DNA from: Cycas panzhihuaensis
Taxonomy: Eukaryota > Cycadophyta
Assembly: GCA_023213395.1 (NCBI GenBank)
Contig: CM041465.1
Span: 61,139,741-61,203,740 of the forward strand
DNA: 64,000 bases
Direction of reading: 5' to 3'
Shown here piece by piece: positions 56,961 through 64,000 of this stretch. The notes below the pieces were generated by a model. That model had not been told where the DNA came from. It did no database searches and saw only the letters and a list, made by a program, of their open reading frames with translations. Both the position numbers and the translations under genes were made by a program. How positions within the stretch are numbered: position 1 is the first letter of the stretch; the number at the start of each line of letters is the position of its first letter.

Positions 56961-59099
56961 AATATGTGCTATTGACTCTCTAGATAATCTATGTTAAATG
57001 ATGATGGTTATACTATTATGTTTTTTTTTTTTTTTACTTGTTGATGAGTGAAAACTATAGCAATAAAATCCCACCTTTATGATCATTCTGACTCACTTCT
57101 TTTTCCTTGAAACTCTTGTTTATTTCATTCTTTTCTCTTGATTTTATCTTTAAATCATCTTTCTTTTTTGACAATGTTCAAGCTTGTGCTTAAAGTTTTC
57201 ACCATTTTTGGACTACTCTTTTACATTGATTAAGTTATTTTTATTTAAAAATTTTAATAAAAAATTAAATTTATCTTTTTATTATTAATTTTCACCACCT
57301 AACTTATCACATTTTTTTATTCTGTGAAAAACGTGGTCAATTATGTTTTATTAATAAAGTCATGTTTTTTTTTTAATAAAATGTAATTAGTCACGTTTTT
57401 GAATGTCATGCATGCAATTTTTTTTATCGATGCACCAATCTATATATCGCCACCTAAATTTAGTGGAAACTAACTCCATTCATATACAAAGCCCTCTAAA
57501 ACCCTATATAGGTGATTCATTTGGGTGTTGTAAGCTTAATGCTATGATTTTGAGAGTGATTCTTAAGAAATTGAGAGATTTTGCTTGGTGATTTTGATAT
57601 CTATCTTGGGAAAAAGATAAATGAAGTCAAAAGAAGATATTTAGAGCTTTGTTTATTGTTTGATTATTATATGAATTTCACTTGTTGATGTTTCTTGAGG
57701 TATTTAGTTTATTATAATTCTCTGCTTTAGACTTCATATCTTTGGTAAGGTCTTTTCTATTCTAGTTTTCTTTTGATTTGGTACTTTTTTTATGATTTTT
57801 TATGATCAGATATTCTTGTCTCCTCCTTTTGACTTTTGAAACTCCTTCATTTTGTTTTTCCTTGGAAAACCTTAGTCTAAAGGTTAACCAATTGTAGGAA
57901 AGTAAAGGAGTAGTCTATTGTGAAGAGAGATCTACCTGTTCACTAAATATATAACTAATCTATCCCATTCTCCTCAACTGTCTAAGCTTTCCAAGAGATT
58001 ATTCTTATCAATTTTTTTCTCTTTCATGATTGTTTTAAGAAAAAAATTGAGAAAAATTAATCACATTTAAGGGAGATAGCTATCTTAAGGCAAAAATTCA
58101 TCATTAGAATTAAGATTTCTAAAAATTATTGGTGTTATGTTTCTTGACTTTATCTTTTTTATTTTCTCTCATTTTAGAAAAAGATCTTATGTGCGTGAAT
58201 GATATATATTTACAACAATTACTTTGCATGAGGTTCAAGGATCCCATGGTGTTTAAAAACTCCATGAGTTATAGATTTTCTTTATGATTTTAGTCTATTA
58301 TTTGTTTGTAAGAATATCAACCATAACTATTACATTTAAATTTTGTGGATTGTATATCATTCTTAGTTGTTGAAAATAATATCTGAAATCTCTAATTTCT
58401 ATTTGAATCATTTTTAAAAATTGAAATAATATGTGTATGAAATAAAAAATTTTCCATAAACATTACATGTTATTTTATCTTTTATCAAGCTGCATATAAA
58501 GTTATATATCATAGTATTTGCATTTCATGCTAGTGGCTTTGGTCTTTAAAAAGAAGTGTGCTTTGCATATCTAAAAGATAGTCTCTCTTTCATTTTGGTG
58601 TTCCTTGCTTTAAAAAAAATATACCATGTGTGATTTATTTTCTTAGTTGATTTTGAAAAGAAGGTAGTTAGATCTTATTTTCTCATTGTTCTTTTTTGTG
58701 ATTTTATATATATTTTTAAAAAGAACTAAAAATTAAAAAAAACTTTCCATTACTTAACTCTTTTATTTATTTTAATACACCTACAAAGTTGAAACAATAA
58801 AAGGAAAGGAGTCCCTAAGAAGGATAAAAAAAATATTGTGAGTGTAATTCCAAACTTAAAACCCCTCTACTTGGTTGTGTAGTTTAGTGGATTTCGTTAC
58901 CCCCCTTACATCCTACCCTTTCATTATCATATGTATATCCAAATCAAATGATACAAACAGGTAGAGACTCCTTCTTAGGAGTTAGTAAAGATGGTCCTTA
59001 GCTTCCCATAGGCTTCTTTATCCTTTTATATAATCTTGAAATAGAGGAAACATAATGTCATTAAGGGATACTTAGTTTAGGCCCAACTAAAATACGCCA
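56961..59099 (+). other. AT-rich region, probably includes the TatG 5' LTR
   Basis: No gene motif is seen. Because a primer-binding site begins at 59106, the stretch ending near 59099 (…TACGCCA) should be the 3' end of a plus-strand LTR, but I cannot find its start or a second copy in the window. T-tracts (about 57020 and 57366) and a palindromic TATA-like CCTATATAGG at 57503-57512 lie inside. Confidence 0.5.
57503..57512 (+). promoter_or_regulatory. Possible TATA box of TatG LTR
   Basis: CCTATATAGG, a perfect 10-bp palindrome, lies about 1.6 kb before the primer-binding site, compatible with a promoter in a long LTR. There is no further support. Confidence 0.25.
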
Positions 59100-59105
59100 C
59101 CTTTT

Positions 59106-59123
59106 TGGCAACCATACTATGGA
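59106..59123 (+). promoter_or_regulatory. TatG primer-binding site
   Basis: TGGCAACCATACTATGGA matches the TatH site except at two bases. It places the start of the TatG internal region and links the two elements. Confidence 0.75.
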
Positions 59124-59388
59124 ATTACTATTTGATTTTTTGTTAAAAGTAATAAAAACTACACCTCCTATTCAAAGGTGATCATTAAGACTTCAAGGTC
59201 TCCCACTTGATTTTTAATTACAACCCTCATACTCAAACCATGAAGTTTTATCCTCTTACGTTGACCATTTGGAACATCATATATGCAATACCTATATTTA
59301 TCCTTCCAAAGATTCAATCCAATTGTATGGATTACCTGTAGAGCAAGGGTACCATAAGCCCTCTTAATTCCTTGTTGGTGCTTCTCTT

Positions 59389-61352
59389 ATGAATCCTTCT
59401 TTTGTACAAGCAAAAGCTCTTCCTATTCAAGCACCTTCATCTTATTATGAACCAGTTCTTACAAGGGTCCCTACTCTTCTCCATATGCCTAGATATCAAG
59501 ATCCTTTCTATCTAGAGACTTGTACCATGACATCCTCTCCCAAATATTGTCAATTTGATCCATTATGTGATGAATATGAGTATATATAAGTTAAGCCTTC
59601 TATTACTCCTAATATCAACCGATCAACCTTGCCTTCTCATCCTTCTTTGCCTAGGCCACATTATCCTCCTTCAAGAGAGGTTGAAGATCATAAATCGGTT
59701 CATTCTCAGCCTCTCCTCTCATTTCCCACATTACAAGCTCAAACCCATTCTCCTCATATGGTACCTTCTACATATGAGGTAACCTCTACCACACTCGTTT
59801 AAGGTAACCTTATCCCTTCTCATGGACCTACCTCTCAACAAACGAGACTATCCTCTTCAACCCCACAACCTATCCATTCATATCCTAGTAGGGTAGCTTC
59901 TTCCCACCTTGTTGCTACCTCGACTCAATTACCACCCCAAGTTTCCTATGAAGTTATATTTTAAGGTGTTAGACCTTACATATCTTCTCCTAAGGTGTCT
60001 AATTTAGTCTCTTCTTTATAACTTATTCCTCATAATTACCCTATTTATCCTCATTCCTTGGTTAATCAATCTCAAGCTTTAGGGTTTACTAACCCTACTT
60101 CCTCACCTTATGTCCCTAGATGGATCCCCTAACAAATCCATTTTTCATCTTTTAACTCTATCTTTCCTTAATATCCTATTCCGCAAACCAATTCTATGGT
60201 TAATCCTATAGCTTGGTTTAATCATTCATCTTCTCTCCTAGCCTATTCTTTCCCTTAACAACAACAACCTATTTCTTCTACCACCCTACACCCATCATCC
60301 TTACCTCAACGCTCTACCACATTGAGGCCAAGGAAGCCTTTCTTAAACTATATAAAGTCTCATTTCTTGTGTGATGCTATATTATCCCCTATGCCTCTAT
60401 TCTTACTTGAATTATCTAAATTCTTAGGTGACTCTTCTCAAGACCTAACTTCCCATATATAAGTGTTTGCCCTTGCTTATACCAATTCCATGTTATATGG
60501 CTATGTTATGATGCATATGTTCCCTAAATCACTTCAAGGTGATGCATTTAAATGGTTTTATCGCATTCCCTCTACTTCCATTCTCTCATTCCAACAACTA
60601 GTTGCCTCCTTTATCAATTACTTTGATCTAGAAAGACCTTTTGAATCTAACATTAAATCTCTTTTGATTATTAAACAAAATCATGGTGAAAGTTCTAGGG
60701 ATTTTATGAGGAGATTTCAAGACTAAGTATATGTATGACATTCCCAACTTAATCCTAGTCTCATTTTTGATCTATTTACTAATACTTTGAGGCCACATAT
60801 ATATCTTGAAGTACTCAAGCTTGGTCTTTAATCCTATGAAGAAGTCATAGATCAGTGTTTGGTTTTAGAAACTTTAAAATATAAGTAGGTATTAAAAAGG
60901 TTGGAAATTTTGTCCCTTCTAAAGAGACCATTCAAATGTCTAAGACTTGTTATCTAAAGGCAACCTATGATCACCTAACTTCTTCTATTAGGTCATTGAA
61001 GTGTGCAATCAACACTAAGTTGTGTGTTAATGGTCCTATAGAGAAACAATCTGCTCAAGAAATAAAAGTAATTCATCTTACTAATGGGAGAATAAAACAA
61101 GTTCCACTTACACCTTCTCCTCATTTTAGAAAGACAAAGTGGTGTCCTTACCACCAAATAGACACCCACGATAGAAGTGTGACAGACACCCATGATAGAA
61201 GTGAATGTCATATAGTTCAATCCATAACCCAAAATATAAATGTTCAAACAAATTATCCTTCTAAAATATCTCAAGACCAAATGATTCACAAAGACCCTCT
61301 ACCTCAACATAAAGATAAGGGAAATAAAGATGATAAAGGCAAGGTAAGATAG
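59389..61352 (+). pseudogene. TatG gag
   Basis: Plus-strand gag of the TatH family. A long Ser/Pro/Thr-rich N-terminus with several stops (59389-60450) leads to the capsid core (60463-60726: FPKSLQGDAFKWFYRIPS, FINYFDLERPFESNIKSLL). After stops comes 60936-61352, with a nucleocapsid piece beginning KWCPYHQIDTHDRS. The knuckle follows the C-X2-H-X4-H-X4-C pattern of TatH but is stretched by an in-frame 24-bp tandem duplication (61160-61207). It is more decayed and AT-rich than TatH. Confidence 0.87.
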
Positions 61353-61624
61353 GTGCAAGATAATAAATATGAACCCTTTAGTGTTGATTCATCCAAGAAG
61401 AATATTATACCTTCTAATCCATTAATAAAGTGTACTAATAGTCAAGCTCACCTACCTCCTAAAAATGGTGAGACCAAGAGAATTACTAACATGGTGGAGA
61501 TTACAAAGAGTGCAGGTTCATCCAAATCACCCAATGATTTAACATCTAAAAATCCTGACTCTTTACCTGTAGTCCCTCCCCCCCTCCCCATCCCATCAGG
61601 TTTAGATCCATTCCTTCCAATTTA

Positions 61625-62523
61625 AAAGATTGATCATTTTCCTTGGTTGATGAGTTGAAGACTATTCCTACTAGTATTTCAATTATAGATTTGCTAAAGT
61701 ATTTCCCTAAATAATATCAACTTCTATTTGATGTATTAGGAGTTCCTGTTGTAGTTGGTTCATCTACTTCCATGTTTTTTTTTTATTTATCCATGTTTCC
61801 TATTCATGCTATGAATGATATACCCCCAATATATATTGAACTTATTAAGGATGATATTAATATTAAACATGTTATCAATGATGAGGGATCATCCGTTAAT
61901 GTAATCCCTCTTCATCTTGTTCAGGATTTGGAGATTTTGGTCTTTGACCCTTATGAGAGGATTTGCTAGGGATATGATAAAAATCAAAAAGTTCTCCTTA
62001 GTCAAATCACTCTCCCTCTAACTCTGGAAGAAAAGACAGTTTATACTGAAGTGATCATTATCACTTTTGATTTAGAATATAATATCCTTTTGGGTAGACC
62101 ATGGATCACCCAAATGGCTACTGACTATTCTTCCCTCTTTGGTGAACTCTGATTCATCCATGAAAGAGAATTAAAGATTATTAAGCATAAGCCAAAACCT
62201 ATTATGTAGCTAGTTCCACTTATTAAGGCTTTCTCTGAACCTAATGAGTTATTAAACTCTTTAGATTATTTCTTTCAATCTCTAGGTTTATGACAGTATT
62301 TTGCCATTGAAACTCCTCCTCCTCAGAGAGAAGTAAAGGTGTTGATTTGGTTGAAATTATCCCTGTTAAACTAGATTCTTCATCTAATCCTGATTCTTTG
62401 GGTCTTACCTATTAATCTTTGGTTTTCTCTTCTTCTTTTTATGAGGAAATAACATCACACTCTAGTACATCTTATGAGGAAATAACTATTAGATTGACAC
62501 TAGAATTGTAGATGGATAATTCT
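61625..62523 (+). pseudogene. TatG protease and downstream linker
   Basis: The frame 61772-61969 gives INDEGSSVNVIPLHLVQDLEI, the active-site region of a Tat-type protease, with D-E-G in place of D-G/S/T-G. It is followed after a stop by VIIITFDLEYNILLGRPWIT (about 62045-62105). The linker to reverse transcriptase follows with stops. Sequence homology to TatH ends around 62523, where CopF begins, so reverse transcriptase and beyond are outside the window or lost. Confidence 0.82.
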
Positions 62524-62693
62524 TGAATGAATATTATTGAGAGTACTAGTGATTAAATACATTTAGGGTTTATAACTCCCCTTAAACTAACTTGTAACCA
62601 AAACATGGTAGAATAACACATGTCCTTCAATTACATAAAGTTATATACATAGAACTTTATCTAAAACCCTAGATAAAAAATTGTATTCTAACA
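62524..62693 (-). repeat. CopF 3' LTR (left edge uncertain)
   Basis: On the minus strand the LTR starts TGTTAGAATAC, next to a polypurine AAGAGAGGG (62694 on). A plausible far end with TG lies at 62524, giving about 170 bp. The 5' LTR is beyond the window. Confidence 0.6.
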
Positions 62694-64000
62694 CCCTCTC
62701 TTAATGTTTTCTCCTTTTAACCCTATTTTGTCTCTAAGGATTTGGGATCTTTCATTTCCTAATGGCTTTCTTAATATATCATCCACTTGATCACCTATTA
62801 GGTAGTAGATAAGATCTATCTCCTTATTTTGAACCTTCTCTCAAATAAAATGATGTTATACTTTGATGTGCTTAGTTTTTGCATGAAGTACTAGATTCTT
62901 GGTAAATTTGATGGCACTCTAATTATCACAGTAGAGTATTCTTGCTCCTTTCTAAGATACCTTTAGGTCATTCAAGAGTTGTCTTAGCCATATTGCTTCA
63001 ATAGTTACACTGACTACTAATTTATACTATGCCTCTATAGATGATAGAGCTACAGTTTCTTATTTTTTATTGCTCTGGGAGATATAAGAGGAGCCTAGAA
63101 AGAAATAAAGACCATTGGTTGATTTCCTTTATTTTTTATCTCTTACCTAGTTTGAATCATAGAATCCTGTTAATTTGAGAGATTTTTCCTTTGGAAATAT
63201 CAACCTTAATTCTATCGTTCCTTTTAGATATCTTAGTATCTTCTTTGTAGCTTTAGATTCATACATGTATCTTGATATCATACCTACTTAGTATGAAATA
63301 TTAGGTCTGGTTGTTGTGAGGTAGATGAGGCTACCAACCAGTTTCCTGTACAAGGTATCATCAACATGTGGTTCCTGCTCATCTAGAATCATGCTATAAT
63401 TAATTTCCAAAGGAATGGAGCATAGATTACAATCTTCCATTTGAAATTTTGTCAGCAAGTCTTTGATGTACTTTCTTTGGCATAATGTGACTAAATTACC
63501 CTCTTGATTGACTTGGATTCCTAGGTAATAATTGAGAAGGCCTAGATTTATCATTTCAAGTTTTTTCTCTAGCTGACCTTTTATGTCAGATATTAATTCA
63601 TCATCATCACTAGTGAGAATCATATTAACATTCATCACTATTATAATAATTGCACCATTTCTATTTTTTACATATGGAATTGAGTATGAGTTGCACCTAT
63701 GAAAACCATTCTTGTAAAGATGATTATCCAGTTTTGTGTACCAAGCATGAGGAGCATGTTTTAGTCCACACAGTGTCTTTTTCAATTTATAGACCAAGTT
63801 CTTTTATCCCTACTTAATGTAATCCTTAAGTTGTGACATGTAAACTTCTTCTTCTATTTCACCATTTGAAAAGGCACTTTTGACATCCAATTGGTATATT
63901 TTTTAGTTCTTTTATGCTATCGGGGTTATTATTGTTCTTAATATGTTCAACTTAGCTACAAGTGAGAAAGTTTCATCATAATCTACTCATGTTGTTTGTG
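62694..64000 (-). pseudogene. CopF copia RNase H and reverse transcriptase, runs off the window
   Basis: Minus-strand copia pol, cut by the window end. RNase H (62720-63290) ends DILRKPLGNERSQILRDKIG. Reverse transcriptase is largely open from 63797 to 63288: KLKKTLCGLKHAPHAWYTKL, YYLGIQVNQEGNLVTLCQ, KYIKDLLTKFQMEDCN and RKLVGSLIYLTTTRPNISY. The catalytic Y-V-D-D region reads N-V-N-M and is a residue short, so the polymerase site is destroyed although the frame is otherwise long. It inserted in, or abuts, TatG. Confidence 0.9.

Noticed and set aside
1-64000. CRISPR array, prokaryotic operon, phage or host protein-coding gene
   Set aside because: No regularly spaced repeats with unique spacers, no bacterial ribosome-binding pattern and no non-transposon protein family were found on either strand.

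Overview
This window looks like repeat-dense, gene-free nuclear DNA from a plant with a large genome. I found no convincing host protein-coding gene, tRNA, rRNA, CRISPR array or bacterial-type operon. Almost all recognisable sequence is Ty1/copia and Ty3/gypsy LTR retrotransposon in varied stages of decay. A gymnosperm-like genome would fit the old, AT-rich, heavily mutated copies, but the sequence does not prove it.

Left half (about 1.6-36.6 kb): a copia family (Cop1, minus strand) is present as two head-to-tail copies sharing a middle LTR. The right copy (Cop1B, 30164-36646) keeps its whole internal region. The left copy (Cop1) lost its 3' end near 1625 and is split into three pieces by later insertions. 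A chromodomain-bearing gypsy (GypA, minus) sits at 3061. It is also arranged LTR-internal-LTR-partial internal (3061-11656), and its right end was lost in a deletion that also removed about 0.3 kb of Cop1. A plus-strand copia (Cop2, 12011-26827) inserted into Cop1 and was itself hit by a plus-strand gypsy (Gyp3, 14312-21401) with two 1177-bp LTRs and a perfect CTCTA target duplication. The inferred order is Cop1, then GypA and Cop2, then Gyp3 as the youngest layer.

Middle (36.6-43.2 kb): a 490-bp unassigned spacer comes first. Next is a 5'-truncated copia (CopC, plus) whose left edge carries a 104-bp inverted copy of its own reverse-transcriptase sequence. A minus-strand copia (CopD), related to Cop2, follows.

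Right half (43.2-64 kb): a minus-strand copia remnant (CopE) is split by an 11.6-kb, GC-richer, younger-looking Tat-like gypsy (TatH, 43669-55314; 2.7-kb LTRs, perfect GACAT target duplication). TatH lacks the C-terminal half of reverse transcriptase and integrase, but keeps an RNase H-like region beside its 3' LTR. A second member of that family (TatG, plus, about 59.1-62.5 kb) shares the same primer-binding site and the same unusual C-H-H-C zinc knuckle, and ends at another minus-strand copia (CopF) that runs off the window.

The coding remnants once encoded gag (capsid/nucleocapsid), protease, reverse transcriptase, RNase H and integrase, which together copy and reinsert an element. Nearly every copy now has stops, frameshifts or lost catalytic residues, many readable as C-to-T or G-to-A changes, so the copies in this window look inactive. 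I saw no new functional system. The most notable structures are the nested and tandem architecture, the near-perfect 104-bp inverted repeat, and TatH with its promoter-like insert of unknown origin.
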